From contig NZ_JQLX01000001.1 of the NCBI RefSeq assembly GCF_000744435.1, forward strand, positions 1-55,102: 55,102 nucleotides of DNA, read 5' to 3'. Shown here in pieces: positions 8,437-17,724 of this stretch (within the stretch, counting starts at the first letter, position 1; each line of letters begins with the position of its first letter). The translations under genes and the position numbers were made by a program. The DNA is from Hippea jasoniae. GTDB taxonomy: Bacteria; Campylobacterota_A; Desulfurellia; Desulfurellales; Hippeaceae. Below the pieces are notes generated by a model. The model did not search any database. It worked only from the letters and a program-made list of their open reading frames with translations, and was not told where the DNA came from.

Positions 8437-9102
8437 CTACTCCCATTTTATTTTTCTCCACTCCTCATAAGGAGAAATAACAATAGCCCCTTCATCAACA
8501 TAGGCAACCTCAGGCACAACATTTTTGCGTTTCATAAACAGGTTCTCCTCTGGCGAACGCGTGATAAAATCACCGATACGAATCTGAGGAGGATTTAAAT
8601 CGAATGCAAAGATAATAGCCTCGTTGTTGCCTCCATATCCTGCATGTGGCACACCGTAGAGTTTGCCAAGCACAAAAATATTACCCGTTGCATAGATATA
8701 TGAATTTGAATTGACATTGCCAACAACAACAAGATCGCCATTTGTTTTGATACTCTGACCACTCCTTAAATTGCCTCTAAAAGTAGAAACCTCTTTTTCT
8801 GCCTGCTGATTCAATAGTTGAAGGTCTTTGATCTCTATAATCGGCAGATCTATATTCAAATTCTCTTTTGATTCAACAACAACGGCATTAACCGCAACCT
8901 CTCTATCTTTTAAAAACGATACAATCCTTGGAGCTATGGATTTTGATTTATCATCCAGCCTTATCGTAACAATGGAATTCGAGATATAGTGCTTTGATAC
9001 AGCTAACGCCTTTTCAAGCTCATTAAATACAGGCTCATCGTTCCCATAAACCTCTATCTCAAATCCCAAAAAATTTTTTCCCTTAATTGCTACTCTACCC
9101 AT
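8437..9102 (-). CDS. minC: Septum site-determining inhibitor MinC
   Basis: A 221-residue MinC. The N-terminal half is the variable FtsZ-inhibiting domain. The C-terminal half is the right-handed beta helix that binds MinD: RSGQSIKTNGDLVVVGNVNSNS, shown here as RSGQSIKTNGDLVV, then YATGNIFVLGKLYGVPHAG. It blocks Z-ring assembly at the poles when held on the membrane by MinD. It heads the operon; the 91 bases before it carry the divergent start region shared with yjbQ. Confidence 0.95.
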   Translation of the reverse strand: MGRVAIKGKNFLGFEIEVYGNDEPVFNELEKALAVSKHYISNSIVTIRLDDKSKSIAPRIVSFLKDREVAVNAVVVESKENLNIDLPIIEIKDLQLLNQQAEKEVSTFRGNLRSGQSIKTNGDLVVVGNVNSNSYIYATGNIFVLGKLYGVPHAGYGGNNEAIIFAFDLNPPQIRIGDFITRSPEENLFMKRKNVVPEVAYVDEGAIVISPYEEWRKIKWE

Positions 9103-9148
9103 TGCCTTAGTTAAATAACATATAAGCTAAGTTTATGCAAGATGTTAT

Positions 9149-9187
9149 TTGACTTTTGACTATTTTTACAATAAATTTTAGTGGGAG
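9149..9187 (+). promoter_or_regulatory. Promoter and ribosome site before yjbQ
   Basis: TTGACT (9149-9154), a 17-base spacer and TAAATT (9172-9177) form a plausible sigma-70 promoter. GGGAGG at 9183-9188 then sits 5 bases before the ATG at 9194. The -10 is weak, and a second overlapping TTGACT at 9156-9161 is an alternative -35. Confidence 0.4.
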
Positions 9188-9193
9188 GTAGTT

Positions 9194-9583
9194 ATGATAA
9201 GGATTTCGATAAAAACAAATCTAAGAAAAGAGGCTATTGATATTACAGGAATTGTTAAAAAACATGTCAAAAATATCAAAAACGGTATAGCTGTTGTTTA
9301 TGTGCCACACACAACGGCCGGTATTGCAATCAATGAAGCATACGATCCATCCGTTGCAGAAGACATCATAGAAACACTTTCAAAATTGATTCCCTATTCA
9401 GGCAACTACAAACATTTAGAGGGCAACGCAGATGCCCACATACAGGCTACAATCACAGGCAATTCTATTCAGATTATTATTCAAAACGGCCAGCTTCAAC
9501 TTGGCCGATGGCAGGGGATATTCTTTTTAGAGTTTGACGGACCAAGACACAGAGAAATCTATATCAAAACAATAGAGGGCTGA
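9194..9583 (+). CDS. YjbQ / UPF0047 family protein
   Basis: A 129-residue single-domain protein of the YjbQ family (secondary thiamine-phosphate synthase enzyme in some annotations). Visible signatures are VPHTTAGIAINEAYDP, then HLEGNADAHIQATITGNS and GRWQGIFFLEFDGPRHRE. The conserved His residues in HTTAG, HLEG and DAH form the presumed metal site. E. coli YjbQ shows weak thiamine-phosphate synthase activity in vivo, but the physiological reaction is unsettled. It overlaps nothing and the next gene begins one base after its stop, so it is co-transcribed with apgM. Confidence 0.9.
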   Translation: MIRISIKTNLRKEAIDITGIVKKHVKNIKNGIAVVYVPHTTAGIAINEAYDPSVAEDIIETLSKLIPYSGNYKHLEGNADAHIQATITGNSIQIIIQNGQLQLGRWQGIFFLEFDGPRHREIYIKTIEG

Positions 9584-9584
9584 T

Positions 9585-10739
9585 ATGAAGTATTTAATCT
9601 TATTGGGCGATGGAATGGCAGATTGGCCTATTGAATCACTGGATAACAAAACACCCCTTGAATATGCAAACACACCTGCAATGGATATTATCGCATCAGG
9701 CATAAAAGGCATGGTAAAAACCGTGCCCGAAAGCATGCATCCAGGCAGCGATGTGGCAAATATGAGCGTTCTGGGCTACTCACCTAAAAAATACTACTCA
9801 GGTAGAGCACCACTTGAGGCAATAAGCAAGAATATAGCTATGAAAGATAACGATGTAGCGTATCGCTGCAACTTTGTATTTATAGAAAATGGCATTATGA
9901 AAGACTTTTCAGCATCACACATACCAACAGATAAGGCAGCTAAGCTTATAGAACTATTGAACAAAAATATAGATGATGATATAGAATTTTTCAGCGGCGT
10001 AAGCTACAGAAACATCATGATCTACAGAAACGGCAAAACCGACAAAACAACACCACCACACGACATATCGGATAAGGAGATAAAAGACTACTTACCATCA
10101 GGTGAAGCAAGCAACAAGCTCATATCAATTATGGAAAAGGCAAACAAGATTTTAAGCAACAATGCAATCTGGGAGAAGGCCAATGCAATCTGGTTATGGG
10201 GCGAGGGCAAAAAACCATCGATGCCTCTATTTGAAGATAAATTTAAAAAAAGCGGCTGTATGATCAGTGCTGTGGATTTAATGGTGGGATTGGGCAAACT
10301 AACAGGTTTATATATTCCCGAAATCAAAGGTTTAACAGGTTTTCTTGACACAAACTTTGAGGGTAAAATAAATGCAGCATTTGAGTTTTTAAATAATGGT
10401 GGTGATTTTGTATATCTGCATGTTGAGGCTACCGATGAGACAGGACATATGGGTGATGTAGAGAAAAAAATCGAGGCAATAGAGCTATTTGATAAAAAAA
10501 TCGTATCAGAAGCCATAAAAATGGCTGATTCCCTAAAGGAGCCGTTAAAAATAGCCGTGCTACCCGATCATCCAACGCCAATAAAGATCAAAACACATAC
10601 ATCAGAACCTGTGCCGTTTGCCGTATGGAGTTCAGATATGGCAAAAAGATCCGATATATATAGTGAAAACAGCTGCAAAAACGGAATCTATGTAGAAGAG
10701 GGGCATAGATTCTTAGAAAGTGTATTTTTTAAGGAGTAG
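9585..10739 (+). CDS. apgM: 2,3-bisphosphoglycerate-independent phosphoglycerate mutase, archaeal type
   Basis: A 384-residue alkaline-phosphatase-superfamily enzyme of the ApgM class, which interconverts 3- and 2-phosphoglycerate using two metal ions. The N-terminus ILLGDGMADWPIESL carries the first metal-binding Asp. PGSDVANMSVLGYSP holds the phosphorylated Ser. The second metal site is spread over EATDETGHMGD and AVLPDHPTPI. The length (about 400) fits archaeal and thermophile forms rather than the 510-residue GpmI. It starts one base after yjbQ ends and is followed 2 bases later by a small gene. Confidence 0.92.
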   Translation: MKYLILLGDGMADWPIESLDNKTPLEYANTPAMDIIASGIKGMVKTVPESMHPGSDVANMSVLGYSPKKYYSGRAPLEAISKNIAMKDNDVAYRCNFVFIENGIMKDFSASHIPTDKAAKLIELLNKNIDDDIEFFSGVSYRNIMIYRNGKTDKTTPPHDISDKEIKDYLPSGEASNKLISIMEKANKILSNNAIWEKANAIWLWGEGKKPSMPLFEDKFKKSGCMISAVDLMVGLGKLTGLYIPEIKGLTGFLDTNFEGKINAAFEFLNNGGDFVYLHVEATDETGHMGDVEKKIEAIELFDKKIVSEAIKMADSLKEPLKIAVLPDHPTPIKIKTHTSEPVPFAVWSSDMAKRSDIYSENSCKNGIYVEEGHRFLESVFFKE

Positions 10740-10741
10740 GG

Positions 10742-10993
10742 ATGGTTGGACCTATCGAGATCCAGAATGTGATACTGAATGCAACCGCTCAGGCTCAGCT
10801 TAATCAAAGCCCCATAGCCCAAGCTCAGGCAGCAGAGGCTTTTAAAGGGCTTGTTGAGAAAAAAGAAAAAGAGGAAAAATCCAAAAAGGTAGAAGAATCA
10901 CAAAACACACCCCACAATACGATCGACAAAGACAAACATTCTCAGAAAAAGAAAGCTGCTCACAAAGAGGGTCATATCGACCTAAGGGCTTAA
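10742..10993 (+). CDS. Small charged protein of unknown function
   Basis: An 83-residue soluble protein. The first 35 residues are rich in Gln, Ala and Asn (VILNATAQAQLNQSP), the middle is a Lys/Glu-rich likely coiled or disordered stretch, and it ends GHIDLRA. The layout (short apolar start, Q-rich part, charged middle, G-x-IDI-like tail) resembles short proteins seen near flagellar or motility genes in other phyla, but the likeness is loose. AAGGAG lies just upstream of the ATG, two bases after apgM, which supports translation. Its end overlaps the convergent glycosyltransferase by 12 bases. Confidence 0.6.
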   Translation: MVGPIEIQNVILNATAQAQLNQSPIAQAQAAEAFKGLVEKKEKEEKSKKVEESQNTPHNTIDKDKHSQKKKAAHKEGHIDLRA

Positions 10994-12256
10994 AAATTTA
11001 AGCCTCAGCGAGCGGTTGGTTTTAAAAATAACACATCGCTTGGATGCATAGGGGTTTTTTAGGCAGAAAAAGAGAAAGTAGTGTTTTTCCTCTGCTGATA
11101 TTCCTTTAAAAAAACAGCTACCACTGAAATGTGAAAGCCTATCGCAGATTTTTGCATAGACATCATGCTTTATGGAATCATAATGAAACGGTTTGTGAAA
11201 CCAGCCTTTATAAAATATTGCAACAATCAGAAACGCAAATGAGATAAAAATAAAAAACTGATGAGCAATTCTTTGTAATTTCAGGTTTCTAACCCCCTCT
11301 GATGCAAACAGAACAAACGATGGATAGCAATAGTAAAGATATCGTGTAAACTTTTCTTTAGGTATATTGATTACTATAAAGGTTAGAACGGCATAAATAG
11401 CAAACAACTGCCACACTCTGTCCCTGTATAGCTTTTCTTTAAAAAAGCTATACAAACCAATTACAAAAAATAACAACCCCGGCCAGAAACGAGACAGAAG
11501 TCTTTTAAAATAAAAGAGGTAATTTCTATGACTTCCCTCATTTAACTCCCCGTTGATTCTGTCGATTATCTGTCTTTTAAAAAACTCATCAAAAAAACCC
11601 GTATGATGAACATACTGATAAACATACCACCAGCCACCAACAACTGCTGCAATAAACAAACCACCGATAAATCTAAAATCAAAAAGCTCTTTAGCCCCAC
11701 CTGTTATAATTTTCCATATAGCAAAAGTGGCTACACCCAAAAACGCAACCGGGCCTTTCGTTAAAATACCAAACCCCAAGGCAACGCCTGCAAGCAGGTA
11801 TCGCCTCTTTAAAAGCAAAAACAGATTCAATAAAATAAAAAAGGTGATAATGCTTTCCATTCTTACAATACTCGTAAGCCTGATAACATGAAAGTTTACA
11901 ATAAAAAACATTGCAGCAATAAAACTATCAAGAGAATTTTTAAACAACTCCTTGGCAAGCAGGTAAATCAAAACACCATCCAGGATACCAAATAAAACAA
12001 CAGGAATCCTTGCCGAAAGCGCACTTATGCCAAAAACCTTAAACGAAAAAGCTATCAGCCAGAAATAAAGGGGTGGTTTTTTAAGGTATGGATGGTCATA
12101 AAGGTATAGATTAAGCCAATCTCCCCTTAAAACCATGCTTTTAGCAACAAGCGCATGCTTTAGGGAATCACCAGACAGTGTCGGTTCATAAATTCTTGCA
12201 GCAAAAAATATTAAACCTGCAACAACTATAAGAAAAATGTAGCGGCTTTCCTTCAT
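10982..12256 (-). CDS. GT39 / ArnT-like membrane glycosyltransferase
   Basis: A 424-residue integral membrane protein with an N-terminal hydrophobic segment and about ten further segments. The first periplasmic loop holds TLSGDSLKHALVAKSM and DHPYLKKPPLYFWLIAFSFK, the typical ArnT/GT39 pattern: an acidic residue near the end of segment 1 and a KPPLYFW motif. These enzymes move a sugar from a polyprenyl-phosphate carrier to lipid A, a protein or another envelope acceptor. Donor and acceptor cannot be told. It is a single gene on this strand between two + strand groups. Confidence 0.85.
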   Translation of the reverse strand: MKESRYIFLIVVAGLIFFAARIYEPTLSGDSLKHALVAKSMVLRGDWLNLYLYDHPYLKKPPLYFWLIAFSFKVFGISALSARIPVVLFGILDGVLIYLLAKELFKNSLDSFIAAMFFIVNFHVIRLTSIVRMESIITFFILLNLFLLLKRRYLLAGVALGFGILTKGPVAFLGVATFAIWKIITGGAKELFDFRFIGGLFIAAVVGGWWYVYQYVHHTGFFDEFFKRQIIDRINGELNEGSHRNYLFYFKRLLSRFWPGLLFFVIGLYSFFKEKLYRDRVWQLFAIYAVLTFIVINIPKEKFTRYLYYCYPSFVLFASEGVRNLKLQRIAHQFFIFISFAFLIVAIFYKGWFHKPFHYDSIKHDVYAKICDRLSHFSGSCFFKGISAEEKHYFLFFCLKNPYASKRCVIFKTNRSLRLKFLSP

Positions 12257-12292
12257 GCTTTTTCTTTAACAATAAAAACAACCCCTGTCAAC

Positions 12293-12320
12293 TTGCAATT
12301 TTATCAAAAAACCGTAGAAT
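12293..12320 (+). promoter_or_regulatory. Promoter of the ruvX-mltG-miaB group
   Basis: TTGCAA (12293-12298), a 16-base spacer and TAGAAT (12315-12320) form a good sigma-70 promoter. AGGAGG (12332-12337) then precedes the ruvX ATG at 12342. Tight gene spacing downstream suggests it may serve a long operon. Confidence 0.6.
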
Positions 12321-12341
12321 ATTTTATTTGCAGGAGGATGC

Positions 12342-12746
12342 ATGAGGATTCTTGGGATTGATTACGGAACAAAGCAGATAGGTCTTGCAATAAGTGACGA
12401 AACAAACACAATAGCCATGCCGCTTAAGGTTATAAACGCCCAAAACAATCCGATAGCAGCAATTAAAGATATTATCGAGGCCAACGATATCAAAAAGGTT
12501 GTTGTGGGCATCCCCATCACATTAAGTGGCCAAAAAGGCAAAAAAGCTATAGAGACAGAGCAGTTCATAGAAAAGCTAAAAAACGCCATTGACATCGAAG
12601 TGGTGGAGTGGGATGAAAGACTATCCACAAGGTTTTCTGAAAGAATCCTCAATAATGCAAAAGTAAAGGGTAGAAAAAACAAAAAGAGGGTGATAGACAA
12701 AATCGCCGCCACATTTATCCTTCAGGGGTATCTTGACTGGTTATGA
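12342..12746 (+). CDS. ruvX: RuvX/YqgF Holliday junction resolvase-like nuclease
   Basis: A 134-residue RNase H-fold protein. Conserved acidic motifs are visible: ILGIDYGTKQIGLAI at the N-terminus, VVGIPITLSGQKG in the middle, WDERLSTRFSE and a terminal DKIAATFILQGYL. The Asp residues of GIDYG, WDERL and DKIAA form the expected metal site. RuvX is linked to 16S rRNA 5' end maturation in E. coli and to junction or RNA cleavage in other bacteria. Its stop overlaps the mltG start (4 bases). Confidence 0.93.
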   Translation: MRILGIDYGTKQIGLAISDETNTIAMPLKVINAQNNPIAAIKDIIEANDIKKVVVGIPITLSGQKGKKAIETEQFIEKLKNAIDIEVVEWDERLSTRFSERILNNAKVKGRKNKKRVIDKIAATFILQGYLDWL

Positions 12747-13702
12747 GCAAGCTAAAAACACTCCTTATTGCAAATTTAATTTTATCTTTCATAGTTTTTG
12801 CATTTATTATATTTACAATCTTTAAATTCAACAGTTTTTTAAACTCAAAAGCGTCAAATGTACACAAACGCATCGTTATAAGAATCAAAAAAAACCAGTC
12901 ACCAAGAAGCATTATCAAAACATTAAAAGAAAAAGGCGTAATCTCAAGAAGTGATTGGTTTTATTACTATCTCAAATTTACGGGACTTGCACCAAAAATC
13001 AAAGCAGGATTGCACATGTTCTACACCGATCTTACACCCAAAGAGGTTGCTAAAGAACTTATAAGCAGTAATGTATATGCAACAAAAATCACCATTATTC
13101 CGGGTCTTACAGCAAAAAAGATAGCCTTGATTTTAAAGAAAAAAGGTTTCAACAGCGATGCCTTTTTAGATATTGTAGACAACAAAACAATTGCAAAAAA
13201 ACTCACAGGCCTGAATATAACATCGCTTGAGGGTTTTTTATTCCCCGATACATACCTTATAGCAAAGGATGAAAAGATGGAGCAGGTTGTGTGTATTCTC
13301 TTTTCAAATTATTTAAAACACCTAACAAAAATAAAAAACTCTCAAAAAATTACAAAAGATGATTACAAAAAACTCATCATTGCCTCCATTATACAAAAAG
13401 AGGCAACAGATAAAAACGATATGGCTGTCGTGGCAAGCGTTATATACAATAGACTCAAAAAAAACATGCCGCTTCAGATGGATTCAACAAAAATCTATCC
13501 GGATAACTCCTCTTTTAACACATATACACACAAAGGCCTGCCCCCTCAGCCTATATGCAATCCCGGCTTTGATGCAATTTTTGCAGCATACAACCCAAAA
13601 AAAACAAACTATCTTTATTTTATCTCCAAAAAGGACGGCTCCATGGTGTTCAGTAAAACATTCAGACAACACAACATAAACATAAGGAAGTATCTAAAAT
13701 GA
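12743..13702 (+). CDS. mltG: Endolytic murein transglycosylase MltG
   Basis: A 319-residue inner-membrane protein with one N-terminal transmembrane segment (about 8-30) and a periplasmic YceG domain. The LysM-like part (PRSIIKTLKEKGVIS) is followed by the catalytic region IIASIIQKEATDKNDMAVV and VIYNRLKKNMPLQMDST. The Glu of QKEA is the expected catalytic acid. MltG cuts nascent glycan strands and so sets their length. It overlaps ruvX and miaB by 4 bases on each side, giving translationally coupled genes. Confidence 0.93.
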   Translation: MSKLKTLLIANLILSFIVFAFIIFTIFKFNSFLNSKASNVHKRIVIRIKKNQSPRSIIKTLKEKGVISRSDWFYYYLKFTGLAPKIKAGLHMFYTDLTPKEVAKELISSNVYATKITIIPGLTAKKIALILKKKGFNSDAFLDIVDNKTIAKKLTGLNITSLEGFLFPDTYLIAKDEKMEQVVCILFSNYLKHLTKIKNSQKITKDDYKKLIIASIIQKEATDKNDMAVVASVIYNRLKKNMPLQMDSTKIYPDNSSFNTYTHKGLPPQPICNPGFDAIFAAYNPKKTNYLYFISKKDGSMVFSKTFRQHNINIRKYLK

Positions 13703-14973
13703 GGTTTTATATAAAAACATTCGGCTGCCAGATGAACGAAAGGGATTCAGAAAAGGTTGAAGCCATTTTGTTTGAAAATAACTGGCAACAGGTAGAAAAC
13801 CCAGAGGATGCCGATTTAATCATAGTAAATTCCTGTGCTGTTAGAGAAAAAGCAGAAAATAAGCTATACAGCGAGCTTGGCAGGCTAAAGTTTATAAACC
13901 CAAAAGCAAAAATCGTTGCAATGGGCTGTGTTGCACAGATAAATTACGAAAAGCTCAAGCATATTGCCGATATTGTTATAGGCACAAACACGATAGATAG
14001 ATTCTATGATATCGCCAGAGATAAAAGCAAAAACGGTGTTTTTATACTGGATAAAATGACAGACCCGGATCATATTTTTCCTCATACCTCAAGGATTTCC
14101 GCCTTTGTGGATATTATGTATGGCTGCAACAATTTCTGCAGCTACTGTATCGTTCCTTACACAAGGGGGCGTGAGATTTCAAGAAACAAAGATGCGATTA
14201 TAGAGGAGATAAAACAACTTATCGATAAAGGCACAAAAGAGGTAATGCTGCTTGGTCAGAATGTAAACTCTTTTGAAAACAGCAAAAATTACAGATTCGT
14301 TGATTTGCTTTATGATATAAACAAACTTGATGGTTTAAAGCGGATTCGTTTTACCACCTCTCACCCAAAGGATTTTTCCAAAGAGTTAGCTTTAGCTATA
14401 AGGGATTTAGATAAACTATGTGAGCATCTACATCTGCCGTTTCAGTCTGGATCGGATAGAATTCTAAAGCTGATGAAAAGGGGATATACAAAAGAGCAGT
14501 ATTTATCAAAAGCCCTGATGTATAGAGAAATTGTCAAAGAGGGCTCCATTACAACAGACATTATCGTGGGTTTCCCTTCTGAAACACAACAGGATTTTTT
14601 GCAAACCGTTGAAGTGCTTAAAACAGTAGAGTTTGAAACATCATTTTCTTTCAAATATTCAAAAAGACCCCTCACCAGGGCAGCCAATATGGATAATCAG
14701 GTAGATGAGGAGGAAAAACTCAAAAGACTTAACTATCTGCAAAAACTACAGGCAGATATTACGCAAAAAAAATTAAAGGCGTATGAAGGTAAAACCATTG
14801 AGGTGCTCGTTGAGGGTCAATCAAAGAAACACAACGGCTTTAGCGGTAGATGTAGACAAAATATAGTTGTCAATTTAGAGTTTAGGGATAATATTACAGA
14901 AGGCAAAATTGCCAATGTTGTAATTACAAAAGCCCTAAAGCATTCGCTTGTGGGTAAAGTTCAGGGGCAGTAA
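13699..14973 (+). CDS. miaB: tRNA-2-methylthio-N6-isopentenyladenosine methylthiotransferase
   Basis: A 424-residue radical SAM methylthiotransferase. The N-terminal UPF0004 domain has Cys in FGCQMNE, NSCAVREKA and MGCVAQ for the auxiliary 4Fe-4S cluster. The radical SAM domain has CNNFCSYCIVPYTRG, the CxxxCxxC cluster site. A C-terminal TRAM RNA-binding segment (about 360-424) follows. MiaB adds a methylthio group to i6A37 of tRNAs. The FGCQMNE and PYTRGREISR pattern favours MiaB over MtaB or RimO. Its start overlaps mltG by 4 bases. Confidence 0.95.
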   Translation: MRFYIKTFGCQMNERDSEKVEAILFENNWQQVENPEDADLIIVNSCAVREKAENKLYSELGRLKFINPKAKIVAMGCVAQINYEKLKHIADIVIGTNTIDRFYDIARDKSKNGVFILDKMTDPDHIFPHTSRISAFVDIMYGCNNFCSYCIVPYTRGREISRNKDAIIEEIKQLIDKGTKEVMLLGQNVNSFENSKNYRFVDLLYDINKLDGLKRIRFTTSHPKDFSKELALAIRDLDKLCEHLHLPFQSGSDRILKLMKRGYTKEQYLSKALMYREIVKEGSITTDIIVGFPSETQQDFLQTVEVLKTVEFETSFSFKYSKRPLTRAANMDNQVDEEEKLKRLNYLQKLQADITQKKLKAYEGKTIEVLVEGQSKKHNGFSGRCRQNIVVNLEFRDNITEGKIANVVITKALKHSLVGKVQGQ

Positions 14974-14974
14974 A

Positions 14975-15403
14975 ATGGTAAAATTAGAAATTGTTGATGT
15001 TGATGTGGGCGACGACTACACAGAAATACTCTGCAGAGACGAAGCAGGCTACTACTATAAATTCTCAACAGACCCATCAAAAGGCAAACTGCTATCGTTA
15101 CTTGTTAACGATGTTTATCTGCCTTCAAACACGATCTATGAGCTATTTATCAATCTGGTTGGGGCGTTTAATGCCTATATCCATTCGATAATAATAATTG
15201 ATGGATATAAAGACCAGGCTGTGGTGAATATAGCTACAGGCAATGAAATTCAATCTATTCCTATCTCAATCAGCGACGCCTTGATTCTGGCACTTTTATC
15301 TAACACCGATATATACATAAAAAAACAGGCCTGCCTGCTTGAGTTTGAAAATTTAGAGCAGTATGTCTGGTATAGGCTTTTAAAAGAACTGGATCTATGC
15401 TAA
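14975..15403 (+). CDS. Bifunctional nuclease (DUF151) domain protein
   Basis: A 142-residue BFN/DUF151 protein. The family core is visible: [21 protein letters not shown], shown here as [14 protein letters not shown], then SVIYEL-like helices and [22 protein letters not shown]. Members have weak non-specific DNase/RNase activity; the bacterial role is unclear. I use the ATG at 14975, one base after the miaB stop with AGGGG upstream, rather than the in-frame TTG 27 bases earlier inside miaB. It overlaps the dGTPase start by 7 bases, so it belongs to the same operon. Confidence 0.85.
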   Translation: MVKLEIVDVDVGDDYTEILCRDEAGYYYKFSTDPSKGKLLSLLVNDVYLPSNTIYELFINLVGAFNAYIHSIIIIDGYKDQAVVNIATGNEIQSIPISISDALILALLSNTDIYIKKQACLLEFENLEQYVWYRLLKELDLC

Positions 15404-16428
15404 TTAGAGAAATCCTTGAAAAAATCGAAGAAGATACCCTCTCTCCTTTTGCCTTTTTAAGCAAAAACTCAACCCGCCCAAAAGGCGATGAAAAGGATGA
15501 TGTAAGAACAGATTTTATGAGAGACAGGGATAGAATCATCCACAGCAAGGCATTTAGAAGGCTAAAACACAAAACACAGGTGTTTTTTTCGCCAAACGGA
15601 GACCATTACAGAACACGCCTTACACATACACTTGAAGTTTCTCAGATTGCCCGCACGATAGCAAAAGCCCTGCTTCTAAACGAAACACTAACAGAGGCAA
15701 TTGCGCTTGGTCATGATTTAGGCCATACACCATTTGGTCATGCAGGCGAAAGAGTGTTAAATAAAAAATCCTCCAGGGGTTTTAAGCACTGGGTGCAAAG
15801 TTTAAGGGTTGTTGATATAATAGAAAAGGATGGTGAGGGTTTAAACCTCACAGACCAGGTTAGAGACGGCATTGTTAAACATTCAAAGGGCAGGGGGGAT
15901 ATTATTCCTGAAGATAAAAATACCCTATCCAGAACACTTGAGGGGCAAATCGTAAGGATTGCAGATATCATAGCCTATGTAAACCACGATATTGATGATG
16001 CCATCAGGGCGGGCATTATCACGCAAAACGATCTACCAGAAGATATTATCGATACATTAGGCAAAACGCATGCAAAACGGATTGCAACAATGGTCAAAAG
16101 CGTTATAAAAGCCACGCAGGATAGAAACTACGAATTTATATCCATGGAAAAAGACAAACTTGAGGCGCTTAATAGTTTAAGGGACTATCTGTTTGAGAAT
16201 GTTTATTTAAGCGAAAGGGTATCAAAAGAGGTGGCAAAAGCAGAAAAGGTTTTAAGTGATCTATTTGATTATTTCTTGGAGCATGTGGATTTAATTGAGA
16301 AAAAGTTTTCAAACGATAAAGAAACCGTTGTCGTTGACTATATATCCGGCATGACGGATAGATATGCATTGAATCTATATAATAAAATATTTATGCCTAA
16401 ACCGTGGGAGGGTGATGGTGTTAGCTGA
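15397..16428 (+). CDS. dGTPase-like HD-domain triphosphohydrolase
   Basis: A 343-residue HD phosphohydrolase of the dGTPase family. The N-terminal [16 protein letters not shown] is the diagnostic motif. The metal site is made of H in [14 protein letters not shown] in [15 protein letters not shown] and D in [10 protein letters not shown]. These enzymes hydrolyse dGTP or other dNTPs to the nucleoside and triphosphate and help control dNTP pools. The length fits the shorter 'type 2' dGTPases. It overlaps the nuclease gene and the pmbA start, consistent with one transcription unit. Confidence 0.92.
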   Translation: MLIREILEKIEEDTLSPFAFLSKNSTRPKGDEKDDVRTDFMRDRDRIIHSKAFRRLKHKTQVFFSPNGDHYRTRLTHTLEVSQIARTIAKALLLNETLTEAIALGHDLGHTPFGHAGERVLNKKSSRGFKHWVQSLRVVDIIEKDGEGLNLTDQVRDGIVKHSKGRGDIIPEDKNTLSRTLEGQIVRIADIIAYVNHDIDDAIRAGIITQNDLPEDIIDTLGKTHAKRIATMVKSVIKATQDRNYEFISMEKDKLEALNSLRDYLFENVYLSERVSKEVAKAEKVLSDLFDYFLEHVDLIEKKFSNDKETVVVDYISGMTDRYALNLYNKIFMPKPWEGDGVS

Positions 16429-17719
16429 AGAAATTCTTAATAAAATTACAGGATTCGACCAATGCGAGGTTTATGTTGAAAAAACAACATCTCAGAGTTT
16501 TGAGCTAAAAAATGCAACAGAATATTCAAAAGGCTTTGAGGAAAGCTACGGTTGCTCGGTCAGACTTCAAAAAGACAACAAGCTTGCCTTTGTATATTTC
16601 GATATATCATCAAAAGACAAAATTGACGATATAATGTTAAAAATAAAAGATGCAATCGGTTATACAAAAACAAACAGCGGCGATATTATTCCAGAACACT
16701 CTTTCAAATACACAGAGGATGAAAAAATTCTTAAGGTAGATGAAGAATCAACAAAAGAGTTGCTGATGCAGACAGCATTAACAGCTGAAAAAACCGACAG
16801 GCGTATCAAACAAACAAAAGAGGTTGCAATAGATTTTTTTTCAAAAACCATTCAGATTGCAAACAGCAACGGTTTAGGTGTGCAATACTCAAGGCAATCT
16901 GTCTCGGCAGCCATTGAGGTGCTTGCTGAGGATAAAATATCAGATTTAGCATACTACGCCCTTGATGGTGAAAAGATAGAGGATATAGATTTAAATTTTA
17001 TGGCAAACAAGGCTGCAAATCTTGCCGTCAACAAACTCTATCCCAATCCCATCCAGACAAAAAAATACAGCGTGATCATAGCAAACAATACTTTCAGGGA
17101 TATACTTGCCCATTTTCTGCCCATTTTTAACGGATATTCCGTTGTTAACCATACAACACAACTTGAAGGCAAAATAGGCAAAAAAGTCTTCTCTGATGCA
17201 ATTACAATAATAGATGCAAAACAGATGCCAAACAGACCAAACAACATACCCTTCGATGAAGAGGGCAGTCCTGCTAAGGATACAGTCGTCGTAGAAAACG
17301 GTTATCTAAAAAGCTTTCTGCATAATACATACACCGCATCGCTACTGAAAATGGAAAACACCTCAAACGCAAAAAGAGGCAATTACAAAAATCAACCCAA
17401 AGTTGGACCATTCAATCTATATGTAAAACCCAATGAAGATGTTAACAGAGACAAGCTTTTGAATATGATCGACGGCATCTATATAATAGATGTTATGGGG
17501 CTTCATATGGCAAATGTTGTAAGCGGCGATTTTTCATTTGGTATAAACGGATTTTTAATCCACAATGGAGAACCTGTAAGCTACTTTAAAGCAGCCACAT
17601 TTGCAGGTAATTTTTTTGATATAGCAAAAAAGGTTATTGCCGTATCAAACAACCTCTATTTTTTAGGCAGCGTTGGTAGCCCCGATGTAGCAGTTGCAGA
17701 CTGCATCATAGGAGGATAG
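16415..17719 (+). CDS. pmbA: TldD/PmbA family metallopeptidase subunit (PmbA/TldE type)
   Basis: A 434-residue protein of the TldD/TldE family. It lacks the HExxxH zinc motif that marks the catalytic TldD subunit, so it is the PmbA/TldE partner. Typical parts are the N-terminal [17 protein letters not shown], the middle [21 protein letters not shown] region (here [17 protein letters not shown]) and the C-terminal [19 protein letters not shown]. The pair trims modified peptides in E. coli and degrades CcdA. No TldD gene is in the window. GGGAGG (16406-16411) lies just before the ATG at 16415; a GTG one codon earlier is possible. It overlaps the dGTPase by 14 bases. Confidence 0.9.
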   Translation: MVLAEEILNKITGFDQCEVYVEKTTSQSFELKNATEYSKGFEESYGCSVRLQKDNKLAFVYFDISSKDKIDDIMLKIKDAIGYTKTNSGDIIPEHSFKYTEDEKILKVDEESTKELLMQTALTAEKTDRRIKQTKEVAIDFFSKTIQIANSNGLGVQYSRQSVSAAIEVLAEDKISDLAYYALDGEKIEDIDLNFMANKAANLAVNKLYPNPIQTKKYSVIIANNTFRDILAHFLPIFNGYSVVNHTTQLEGKIGKKVFSDAITIIDAKQMPNRPNNIPFDEEGSPAKDTVVVENGYLKSFLHNTYTASLLKMENTSNAKRGNYKNQPKVGPFNLYVKPNEDVNRDKLLNMIDGIYIIDVMGLHMANVVSGDFSFGINGFLIHNGEPVSYFKAATFAGNFFDIAKKVIAVSNNLYFLGSVGSPDVAVADCIIGG

Positions 17720-17724
17720 GCTTA